Of a DNA stretch of 18,104 nucleotides, positions 6,553 through 12,699 are shown one piece after another. Each line of letters opens with the position of its first letter. Positions within the stretch are counted from its first letter, which is position 1. Origin of the DNA: Nitrosomaritimum sp049414205 (lineage in GTDB: Archaea > Thermoproteota > Nitrososphaeria > Nitrososphaerales > Nitrosopumilaceae); NCBI GenBank assembly GCA_049414205.1, contig JBMSGE010000013.1, forward strand, positions 1 to 18,104. The letters are read 5' to 3'. Below the pieces are notes generated by a model. The model was not told where the DNA came from. It did not search any database and worked only from the letters and a program-made list of their open reading frames with translations. The position numbers and the translations under genes are program-made.

Positions 6553-7920
6553 TTACAATTTCATATTCAATGATGATTTTTTAGCAACAAGAATTACCGA
6601 CATCAAAGATATTACAAGAATGAGTGTTACAAATGCGCCAAATTCTGGAGCGACTACAATTCCAAATTCAGTTTCCTGTCCAGTATTTCGAATGTTTTCG
6701 AATCTAATTATTGTTGGTCCTGTCTGATCTTCAGTAAAGTAGTAATCTTCTGATTCTCCTCCTACACGAGCAACTCCAGTTGCTTTGTGGATTTCTTTAC
6801 CATTTTGTAATATTACAAACGTATAATCTGAATCACGTAATGGCTCACCAGTTCTACCATCTCTAATTGTAAAGACAAACTTTGTATTTTGGTCAGGCTC
6901 AATTGTAATTGGATCCCAGGATAGATTTACAAGAAATTCTTCACTTTTTGTATATGCATTTAATGGAAAATCAATTTTCTCACTAGTAGATAAAGTAAAA
7001 ACCATAGTGTCAGGTAATGGTTCACCTGATTGCTTCATTTGATTTTTCAAAAATCTCAAATGATCCTGCAGTAATACAAAATGTACTATTCTTTCATCTA
7101 CTTCAGTATAATCATCCACTTGAATTGAAGACTTGAATAAATCAATTCCATTTATCTGGCCAGTATAACCTCCAGATAAAAATTCAGCAAATTCTTTGGG
7201 AAAATGAACTTCTTCATGCACTACAGGTATGTGTGACATTTGTTTTTCACTCCAATCAAAAGGCATTTCAAATGTCACTTGTTTTTTCTCAGAATCGTAC
7301 TCAAATGAAGAAATTTTATCAAAATACGACTTTATTCTAAAAGAAACATCTTGTTCAAGAGAGTCTTTTTCCACAAAAGTGCTTGTTTCAGCCACGCTCA
7401 AATCCGCATTATACACACCAGAGTCTTCTACGATGTTTGTAGGCTCATCTAGCGTCCTTACCTCAATTTCAAAATTATAAAGACCTCCAGAGGTAAAAAT
7501 TGGACCAGTGATTTCAAGAGGATTTGAGTCTGTCCCATACCATGCTCCTAAAAGAGAATCCTGCTCTCCATTAATCGTGATTTTATCATCCTGGGTAGGA
7601 ATTACCTTAATTGGAAGAACGCCATCTTCAGTGAAAAAATAATTACGAAATATCATTTCATTTTCATGAAATAGGCCAATAAGAAAAGTTACATTTTTGG
7701 CGTTTTCTTTTTCTTCATCTTCTATTGCGGTTATTGTGATTTGTTTTTCCTCTAAATTATCAAAAGATAAAGGAAGTTCTACTGAAATGGAGATTTCTTT
7801 TCCTTGAATATCTACTGATGAAATTGTATCAATTCCTAATCCATGACCATATACACTACTTACAGGAAATACAAAAATCAAAGCAAGTAAAATAATTCCA
7901 ACTTTGGGTATTGACAACAT
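6553..7920 (-). CDS. Exported surface protein with PEFG-CTERM sorting signal
   Basis: This 455-residue protein has a signal peptide (about 1-25, ending VYG) and a predicted mature N-terminus at His26. A long beta-rich ectodomain follows, including a C-terminal Ig-like segment (about 335-420, WDPITIEPDQNTKFVFTIRD). It ends in the motif PEFG (425-428), a hydrophobic helix and KK: the tripartite PEFG-CTERM signal known from thaumarchaea and thought to be processed by an archaeosortase. The protein is therefore expected at the cell surface. I prefer the ATG at 7918-7920 to the TTG at 7932 because a box A (TTATTTTAC on the + strand, 7941-7949) lies about 25 bases upstream and the signal peptide then starts cleanly. 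It follows the Lon-domain gene by 20 bases. Function is unknown; I see no catalytic motif. Confidence 0.8.
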   Translation of the reverse strand: MLSIPKVGIILLALIFVFPVSSVYGHGLGIDTISSVDIQGKEISISVELPLSFDNLEEKQITITAIEDEEKENAKNVTFLIGLFHENEMIFRNYFFTEDGVLPIKVIPTQDDKITINGEQDSLLGAWYGTDSNPLEITGPIFTSGGLYNFEIEVRTLDEPTNIVEDSGVYNADLSVAETSTFVEKDSLEQDVSFRIKSYFDKISSFEYDSEKKQVTFEMPFDWSEKQMSHIPVVHEEVHFPKEFAEFLSGGYTGQINGIDLFKSSIQVDDYTEVDERIVHFVLLQDHLRFLKNQMKQSGEPLPDTMVFTLSTSEKIDFPLNAYTKSEEFLVNLSWDPITIEPDQNTKFVFTIRDGRTGEPLRDSDYTFVILQNGKEIHKATGVARVGGESEDYYFTEDQTGPTIIRFENIRNTGQETEFGIVVAPEFGAFVTLILVISLMSVILVAKKSSLNMKL

Positions 7921-7938
7921 TATAGTTAACAAATTTAG

Positions 7939-7950
7939 GGTTATTTTACT
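7939..7950 (-). promoter_or_regulatory. Box-A promoter element for the PEFG-CTERM protein gene
   Basis: AGTAAAATAACC on the - strand is centred about 25 bases before the ATG at 7920 and overlaps the stop codon of the upstream Lon-domain gene. It would allow the surface-protein gene to be transcribed on its own as a leaderless mRNA, besides any read-through. Confidence 0.4.
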
Positions 7951-8651
7951 GTCATTAAATTCTCAAATCTTTGAAGTAATTCTTCCATAGAGTCTGCCTC
8001 CAAAATTGGTTGTAGTTCCTCAGGATCCTGTGCACCGAGGGCAGCCAGAGAGTAAACATAATCAATTGTCGGAGTATCTGTTGTGAGGTAGTACTGAGTT
8101 AGTATTTGATCAAGTGCTGCAGATTCGATTACTTGTGGTAAAGCTTGTTTGGCGGTTTTTTTCTTCCACAAATCAATCAAGTGTTCCCATTGATTCAGTG
8201 AAATATTATCGTCAATTTCAGGAATTAGTTCTACTTCAGCTCTTAGATACATTTTATCATCATCTCGTGCGTTTTCATTTAGATCAGAGATTGTTTGGTG
8301 TCCTTCTATGGTATATGGATCATAATTTTCAGGTAGATCAATTGACGGTGGAATAATTTTTTTTATTTTGAATTTACTGCGTCCCATTGTTTCTATTTGT
8401 ACTTGCATTCCATCTAACTCAACGTCCTCACATTTGGTAATTTTTGCAATTGTTCCCACACTTTTTGGCCCATTCCAGCCTCTTACCTGATTGTTTTGAT
8501 CAGCTAGGCATACTCCAAACTGACCATCACTGAGCATGCAATCATCTACAAGTTGCTTGTATCTAGGCTCAAATATCCGCAATGGCAGCTCTTGCCTTGG
8601 AAACAAAACCAAATCCAATGGGAAGATTGGAAGAATCTTAGTTAAAGTCAA
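7941..8651 (-). CDS. Stand-alone Lon N-terminal (LON substrate-binding) domain protein
   Basis: This 236-residue protein matches the Lon protease N-terminal domain family without AAA+ or protease domains. The signature is at the start: LPIFPLDLVLFPRQELPLRIFEPRYKQLVDDC (about 7-38), followed by a GTIAKI strand (about 67-72) and a helical C-terminal half. In Lon the domain helps bind substrates; stand-alone versions occur in many bacteria and archaea with no settled function. There is no ATG; a TTG at 8649-8651 begins right before the conserved block. A TATA-like stretch (ATATATCT on the - strand, about 8676-8684) sits about 28 bases upstream, consistent with a leaderless TTG start. It lies 65 bases downstream of pyrB on the same strand. 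Confidence 0.82.
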   Translation of the reverse strand: MTLTKILPIFPLDLVLFPRQELPLRIFEPRYKQLVDDCMLSDGQFGVCLADQNNQVRGWNGPKSVGTIAKITKCEDVELDGMQVQIETMGRSKFKIKKIIPPSIDLPENYDPYTIEGHQTISDLNENARDDDKMYLRAEVELIPEIDDNISLNQWEHLIDLWKKKTAKQALPQVIESAALDQILTQYYLTTDTPTIDYVYSLAALGAQDPEELQPILEADSMEELLQRFENLMTVK

Positions 8652-8716
8652 ACTTACTATTGTTGAGTACTCTTCAGATATATGGAATACGGAAATCTTG
8701 AAAAGAGAAATTTTGC

Positions 8717-9646
8717 TTAGAATCCATCTTCATTGAGAATCAAACCAAGCATTGCAGCACGAGTGTATTTTCCATATTCTGCTTGCTGGAAATATTTTGC
8801 GTTTTTTGTTTTGTCAACGTCTGTTGCAATTTCATCGAGTCTAGGTAATGGATGTAAAATAATTGAATCATCTTTCATTTTTTGTAACAAGTCTAGTCCG
8901 ATTATGTAACTTCCCTTTACTTTGAGATATTCTTCCTCATCAGGGAATCTTTCTTTTTGAATTCTCGTTACATAAACAACATCAAGATCATCAATGTGTT
9001 CTTCAATGTCAGTTGATTCAGTAAAGGAAATTTTTTTCTTAATATCATAAATGGAATCTGATCTTATTCGTAATGATTCAGGAGAAATTAAATGAACTTC
9101 AACATCATAGTTTCCAAGTCCAGATAAAAGAGAGTAAACTGTTCGGCCATATTTTAAATCACCAACAATTCCAATCTTTAGTCCATCAATCTTTTTCTTT
9201 TCTTTTTTTATTGTAAACAAGTCCTGTATTGCTTGTGTAGGGTGTTCTTCTGTTCCGCTACCTGCATTAATTACAGGTTTTGATGAAATTTCTGATGCAA
9301 ATCTACTAGAGCCATCAAGTGGATGTCTCAAAACAAGAACATCTGAATAGATGGACATTATTTTTACAGTATCTGCCAGACTCTCACCTTTTTGGGTGGA
9401 TGAGGAGGAAATATCTGATATTCCCAAAGAGTTTCCACCAATGGAGGCAATTGCAGATTCAAAACTTAGACGAGTTCTGGTACTAGGTTCGTAAAACAAG
9501 TAACTCAGTGTTTTACCTTTGCAAATCTCTCTTCTCTTTATGGGATCCAGCGCCATCATCTTGTCGGTATACTCAAAGATGTTCTCTAATTGGTCTCTGG
9601 TGTAGTCCTTTATGGAAATAATGTCTTTGTTGAAGAAATCGTTCAC
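8717..9646 (-). CDS. pyrB: Aspartate carbamoyltransferase catalytic subunit
   Basis: PyrB joins carbamoyl phosphate and aspartate to give carbamoyl aspartate, the committed step of pyrimidine synthesis, in the cytoplasm. The 309-residue length equals that of known catalytic chains. The carbamoyl-phosphate loop STRTR (55-59), RHPLDGSS, the EHPTQAIQDLFT segment and HPLPR near the C-terminus are all present. The frame begins at a GTG (9644-9646) giving MNDFFNKDI, which matches the family's N-terminus; no better start exists. A TATA-like CTTTGTATAG (- strand, 9671-9680) is about 29 bases upstream. The regulatory subunit gene is its divergent neighbour instead of lying downstream in the same operon. 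Confidence 0.96.
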   Translation of the reverse strand: MNDFFNKDIISIKDYTRDQLENIFEYTDKMMALDPIKRREICKGKTLSYLFYEPSTRTRLSFESAIASIGGNSLGISDISSSSTQKGESLADTVKIMSIYSDVLVLRHPLDGSSRFASEISSKPVINAGSGTEEHPTQAIQDLFTIKKEKKKIDGLKIGIVGDLKYGRTVYSLLSGLGNYDVEVHLISPESLRIRSDSIYDIKKKISFTESTDIEEHIDDLDVVYVTRIQKERFPDEEEYLKVKGSYIIGLDLLQKMKDDSIILHPLPRLDEIATDVDKTKNAKYFQQAEYGKYTRAAMLGLILNEDGF

Positions 9647-9687
9647 TCTTTCAATAATATATACTGGTGACTATACAAAGTATTCTG
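9647..9687. promoter_or_regulatory. Interlocked divergent promoters of pyrB and pyrI
   Basis: Only 41 bases separate the pyrB GTG from the pyrI ATG. The pyrI box A, AATATATAC (9656-9664), is about 28 bases before its ATG. The pyrB box A (9671-9680 read on the - strand) is about 29 bases before its GTG. Each TATA element therefore lies between the other's TATA and start site, about 15 bases apart, so both could hardly be occupied at once. No clear separate operator is visible. Confidence 0.5.
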
Positions 9688-10149
9688 ATGCAAGAGTCCG
9701 AACTCATGGTTCGACGAATCAAGGAAGGAACTGTAATTGACCATATTGATGAAGGTAAGGGCCTTCAAGTTCTCAATGCTCTTCAAATTGATGGGAGCGA
9801 TGGAAGTCTGATTACTATTGCATTGAATGTTCCAAGTGGCAAGTTTAAGAAAAAAGACATCATAAAAGTTGAAAACAAGTTCTTGGCTGATGATGACACC
9901 AACAAATTAGCAGTAATAGCTCCCAAGGCGACAATTAACATGATCAAAAACTACAAACTAGTTGAAAAAAGAAGGGTTGCCCTACCAAATGAAATCGACA
10001 GAATTTTCCGATGTTCTAATCCAGATTGTATAACTAACAGTCATGAGCACATTGAATCCATAATGGATGTAATTGACAAAGAAGGACGAGTACTCAAGTG
10101 CAGATATTGTGGACGAGTTTTAGATGTAAATCAGCTAAAATACAATTAA
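9688..10149 (+). CDS. pyrI: Aspartate carbamoyltransferase regulatory subunit
   Basis: PyrI binds nucleotide effectors and holds PyrB trimers together in the allosteric holoenzyme. The N-terminal nucleotide-binding domain has the typical VRRIKEGTVIDHI start, and the C-terminal zinc domain has Cys109, Cys114, Cys138 and Cys141 (C-x4-C-x23-C-x2-C). With the ATG at 9688 the protein has 153 residues and its zinc cysteines carry the same numbers as in the E. coli subunit, which strongly favours this start over the in-frame GTG at 9667; the ATG also lies about 28 bases from a box A. It is transcribed away from pyrB, and its 3' end faces the end of the ATP synthase operon 37 bases away. Confidence 0.94.
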   Translation: MQESELMVRRIKEGTVIDHIDEGKGLQVLNALQIDGSDGSLITIALNVPSGKFKKKDIIKVENKFLADDDTNKLAVIAPKATINMIKNYKLVEKRRVALPNEIDRIFRCSNPDCITNSHEHIESIMDVIDKEGRVLKCRYCGRVLDVNQLKYN

Positions 10150-10150
10150 A

Positions 10151-10198
10151 AAATCTAAAAATTTTAAAAAGAGTTTAAGACTGGGCCTACTGTCCCAG
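10151..10198 (-). terminator. Terminator region after atpK (hairpin plus T-tracts)
   Basis: Read on the - strand, CTGGG-ACAGTAGG-CCCAG (10181-10198) can fold into a 5-bp stem whose loop contains the atpK stop codon. Runs of five, four, five and six T residues follow between 10151 and about 10175. T-tracts alone are sufficient for termination in many archaea; the hairpin may be incidental. The same region lies 3' of pyrI on the other strand. Confidence 0.55.
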
Positions 10199-10492
10199 GA
10201 TGATAAACATCATGACTATACCGTAGATAGCGATTGATTCTACCATACCTACGAAGATGAATACTTTTGATTGCAACGCTGGGTTCTCGCTAATCACTGC
10301 AAGACCTGCTGCACCTACTTGACCTAAACCAATACCAGCTCCGAATGCTGCCATACCAAATGCTAAACCAGCACCTAGTAGTTTCATTCCAGTTCCATCA
10401 TCTGCTCCAGATTCTTGAGCATATGCAGTACCAGTGAAGCCTATAGCTGAAATCACAAGTGTTGTCAAAAGTGCTAATACAATAGGTTTCAT
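10187..10492 (-). CDS. atpK: A-type ATP synthase proteolipid subunit K (c-ring)
   Basis: Subunit K forms the rotor ring that carries ions through the membrane. The 101-residue chain has a signal-peptide-like N-terminus (4-25, ending AYA) and then two membrane helices (about 38-60 and 77-99) typical of a c-subunit hairpin, rich in Gly and Ala. The ion-binding carboxylate is Glu85 in helix two. Gln58 in helix one, Ser86 and Tyr90 match, by position, residues that complete the Na+ site of the Ilyobacter tartaricus c-ring (Gln32, Glu65, Ser66, Tyr70). This is the last gene of the ATP synthase block, 53 bases after a small ORF, and it has its own box A. It is followed by T-tracts. Confidence 0.93.
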   Translation of the reverse strand: MKPIVLALLTTLVISAIGFTGTAYAQESGADDGTGMKLLGAGLAFGMAAFGAGIGLGQVGAAGLAVISENPALQSKVFIFVGMVESIAIYGIVMMFIILGQ

Positions 10493-10515
10493 GTATGTTT
10501 AAGCCCCCTTCCGTT

Positions 10516-10526
10516 CCATATTTAAA
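10516..10526 (-). promoter_or_regulatory. Box-A promoter element in front of atpK
   Basis: GATTTAAATATGG on the - strand (core TTTAAATA, 10518-10525) is about 30 bases upstream of the atpK ATG, within the only sizeable gap of the operon. A separate transcript would help supply the many K copies needed per ring. Short leader or leaderless transcription is expected; this is inference from position and sequence. Confidence 0.5.
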
Positions 10527-10545
10527 TCATGATAGTGTTTTTGGA

Positions 10546-10677
10546 TCAAATTTTATCCAAAGTCTTTTTTTTGAAAGATTGAAGATCGTCTTTTATTGAT
10601 TGAGAGAAATTCTCATTGTCTTGATCTAATACTTTTTTAGAATTTTCAATTAATTTTTTTATTTCTTCTTTTGCCAT
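10546..10677 (-). CDS. Small ORF (43 codons) coupled to atpD, predicted helical
   Basis: An ATG at 10675-10677 shares its A with the TAA stop of atpD (TAATG), and GGAGAG (10687-10692) lies nine bases upstream as a plausible ribosome-binding site. The 43-residue product starts MAKEEIKKLIENSKKV, ends TLDKI, and is rich in Lys, Glu, Asp and Gln with spaced Ile/Leu/Val/Phe, so an amphipathic helix is likely. It sits between atpD and atpK in a cluster that lacks recognisable C, F and G/H genes. I do not recognise a family. It might be a small accessory or stalk peptide, or a decayed remnant; being a non-coding spacer is the main alternative. Confidence 0.5.
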   Translation of the reverse strand: MAKEEIKKLIENSKKVLDQDNENFSQSIKDDLQSFKKKTLDKI

Positions 10678-11309
10678 TAACTACCGCTCTCCATCTTAGC
10701 TTTGACTTTTTTTAACTTTGCGAAATCTTCTCTTTCACGTTCTTCAAGCGTTGCAAGAATGAATCGAATTTTTTCCTTATACTGAGGTATAATTACATTT
10801 TCAAGTGCGTTGAGAAGTTTTTGTGTTTTTTCAAGTGCTTTTGCGAGGCTGAATATCGAGTTTTCATATTCAGCGGCCTTGCAGATTTTTGGAAGTAACA
10901 CTTTGATCTGTTTTGCTGCTCTATCAATAGAGGAGTTTGTGTCTGCAAAACCATATGGCATTGACTTTGTATCTTTTTCAGTTACGGTAAGTGCAGGAAT
11001 TTTTACATCTACAACTCGTCTAACATTAATATCAACTTCCATTACCGGAGGAGTTGATTCGGCAACAGAGTCAACTGTTCCAGTACCAAGTGCCAAATAT
11101 GCCTCATTAACGGATTTGTAAATGTCTTGTAAAGGATCCCAGATTCCTCCTCTTGCTTTAGAGGCTTCTTGAATCATCTCTTCGATGTTTTTTAGTAAAA
11201 CTTTACGCTTGTCATCAAGGATTTTCTGAACCATTACTGCAACTTGGCTAGATTTTTTGTATTTTAGCAGTTCAATTTTTGTCGCAGCTACATTCTGTCC
11301 AAATGACAT
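10677..11309 (-). CDS. atpD: A-type ATP synthase subunit D (central rotor shaft)
   Basis: Subunit D is the coiled-coil shaft that rotates inside the A3B3 head. The 210-residue protein has the family pattern: a long N-terminal helix starting ATKIELLKYKKSSQVAVMVQ, a short beta segment in the middle (about 85-110, VMEVDINVRRVVDVKIP) and a long C-terminal helix (about 150-205) with NALENVIIPQYKEKIRFI, close to the NALE(x)VxIP signature of D subunits. It starts 4 bases after the stop of atpB and overlaps the next small ORF by one base, so it is part of a translationally coupled operon. Confidence 0.93.
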   Translation of the reverse strand: MSFGQNVAATKIELLKYKKSSQVAVMVQKILDDKRKVLLKNIEEMIQEASKARGGIWDPLQDIYKSVNEAYLALGTGTVDSVAESTPPVMEVDINVRRVVDVKIPALTVTEKDTKSMPYGFADTNSSIDRAAKQIKVLLPKICKAAEYENSIFSLAKALEKTQKLLNALENVIIPQYKEKIRFILATLEEREREDFAKLKKVKAKMESGS

Positions 11310-11313
11310 TATG

Positions 11314-12699
11314 CTACTTTTCCTGATAGTATTGGTCTACGTATTTGTCTTTGATTTTTGTAATCTCATTCTTTGGGAGTTTAGAAACAATTTTCCACAA
11401 GATGCTAAGGGTTTCTTCAATGGTTCTATTTTCATCAGTTGCTTGTGTTAGGAACTCTTTTTCAAAGGCATCTCCAACATCCATGTATTTCAAATCAATT
11501 TGTGTTAATCCTGCTTTACCAACAATTCCTGCAAGAGCCCTAACTTCTTGTGCTCTAGAATATGCATCATAAACCTGGTTAGAAACCTCACCATGATCTG
11601 CTCTGGTACTTCCTTCACCAATTCCGTCTTTCATTAATCTACTAAGGCTCATCAAGATGTTTACGGGAGGATAAACTCCTTGTCTGAATAAATCTCTGCC
11701 AAGTACCACCTGACCCTCTGTGATATACCCAGTCAAGTCTGGGATTGGATGGGTAATGTCATCTGAAGGCATTGAAAGAATTGGCACCTGTGTTACGCTT
11801 CCTTTTTTGCCGTTTAGTTTTCCTGCCCTTTCGTAAATTGTTGACAAGTCAGTGTAAAGATATCCTGGATATCCTTTTCTTCCTGGGACTTCTTCTCTTG
11901 CTGCACTGATTTCTCTTAATGCTTCGGCATAGTTTGTCATGTCTGTAAGAATAACCAAAACGTGCATTCCGAGTTCAAAAGCCAAGTATTCTGCAACTGT
12001 TAAAGCAACACGTGGAGTAATGATTCTTTCAATTGCAGGATCGTCTGCTGTGTTTAAGAAAAGAACACTTCGTTTAAGAGCACCTGATTCTTCAAGACTT
12101 CTTCTAAAGTACTCTGCTTCACTGTATTGCACACCAATGGCTGCAAAAACTACGGCAAAGTCATCTTGAGTACCAACTACACTTGCTTGTCTTGCAATTT
12201 GAGCGGCTACAAGGTTGTGAGACATACCAGAGCCAGAAAAGATTGGAAGTTTTTGTCCTCTAACTAGAGTAATCATTCCATCAATTACTGAAACACCAGT
12301 TTGAATGAAGTCTTTAGGATACTCTCTTTGCTCAGGATTCATTGGTTCACCATTAATGTCAATAAATTGATCTGCTATTGGATCAGGCAATCCATCTTTT
12401 GGTCTACCTAATCCATCAAAGACTCGACCAAGTACCTCTTTTGATACTGGCATCTCCATTACTTTACCTACAAATTTTGCGTTAGTACCAGATATTGAAA
12501 GTCCAGTTGTTCCTTCAAAGACTTGAACAATCGCTTTTCCATTTCCAACTTCAAGAACTTTACCTAATCTTCTTTCGCCTTCATTTGTTTCAACTTCAAC
12601 TAGTTCATCAAATGCTGCATTTGAAACATCATCAACTACTACAAGTGGGCCTTTAATTTCTGCAATCTTGCTGTATTGAACTCCGCCTTCTGCGCTCAA
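11314..12699 (-). CDS. atpB: A-type ATP synthase subunit B (non-catalytic head subunit)
   Basis: Subunit B alternates with A in the A3B3 head and contributes to the catalytic interface. The 461-residue protein has the family's features: an N-terminal beta-barrel (KIAEIKGPLVVVDDV), LGRVFDGLGRPKDGLP, a degenerate nucleotide site (PIFSGSGMSHNLVAAQIARQ) in place of a real P-loop, and VLILTDMTNYAEALREIS. There is no ATG; the frame opens with TTG (12697-12699), whose bases overlap the TGA stop of atpA (TTGA). AGGAG (12713-12717) lies 13 bases upstream. The next in-frame Met is far inside the conserved domain, so TTG is the best start. It lies between atpA and atpD in the operon. Confidence 0.96.
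   Translation of the reverse strand: MSAEGGVQYSKIAEIKGPLVVVDDVSNAAFDELVEVETNEGERRLGKVLEVGNGKAIVQVFEGTTGLSISGTNAKFVGKVMEMPVSKEVLGRVFDGLGRPKDGLPDPIADQFIDINGEPMNPEQREYPKDFIQTGVSVIDGMITLVRGQKLPIFSGSGMSHNLVAAQIARQASVVGTQDDFAVVFAAIGVQYSEAEYFRRSLEESGALKRSVLFLNTADDPAIERIITPRVALTVAEYLAFELGMHVLVILTDMTNYAEALREISAAREEVPGRKGYPGYLYTDLSTIYERAGKLNGKKGSVTQVPILSMPSDDITHPIPDLTGYITEGQVVLGRDLFRQGVYPPVNILMSLSRLMKDGIGEGSTRADHGEVSNQVYDAYSRAQEVRALAGIVGKAGLTQIDLKYMDVGDAFEKEFLTQATDENRTIEETLSILWKIVSKLPKNEITKIKDKYVDQYYQEK

Noticed and set aside
10540..10570. Hairpin followed by a run of eight T on the + strand, like an intrinsic terminator
   Set aside because: No + strand gene ends here; the T-run is the antisense of Lys codons in the 43-codon ORF.
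10810..11121. 103-codon ORF on the + strand
   Set aside because: Antisense to the well-supported atpD; no motif and no promoter or ribosome-binding site.
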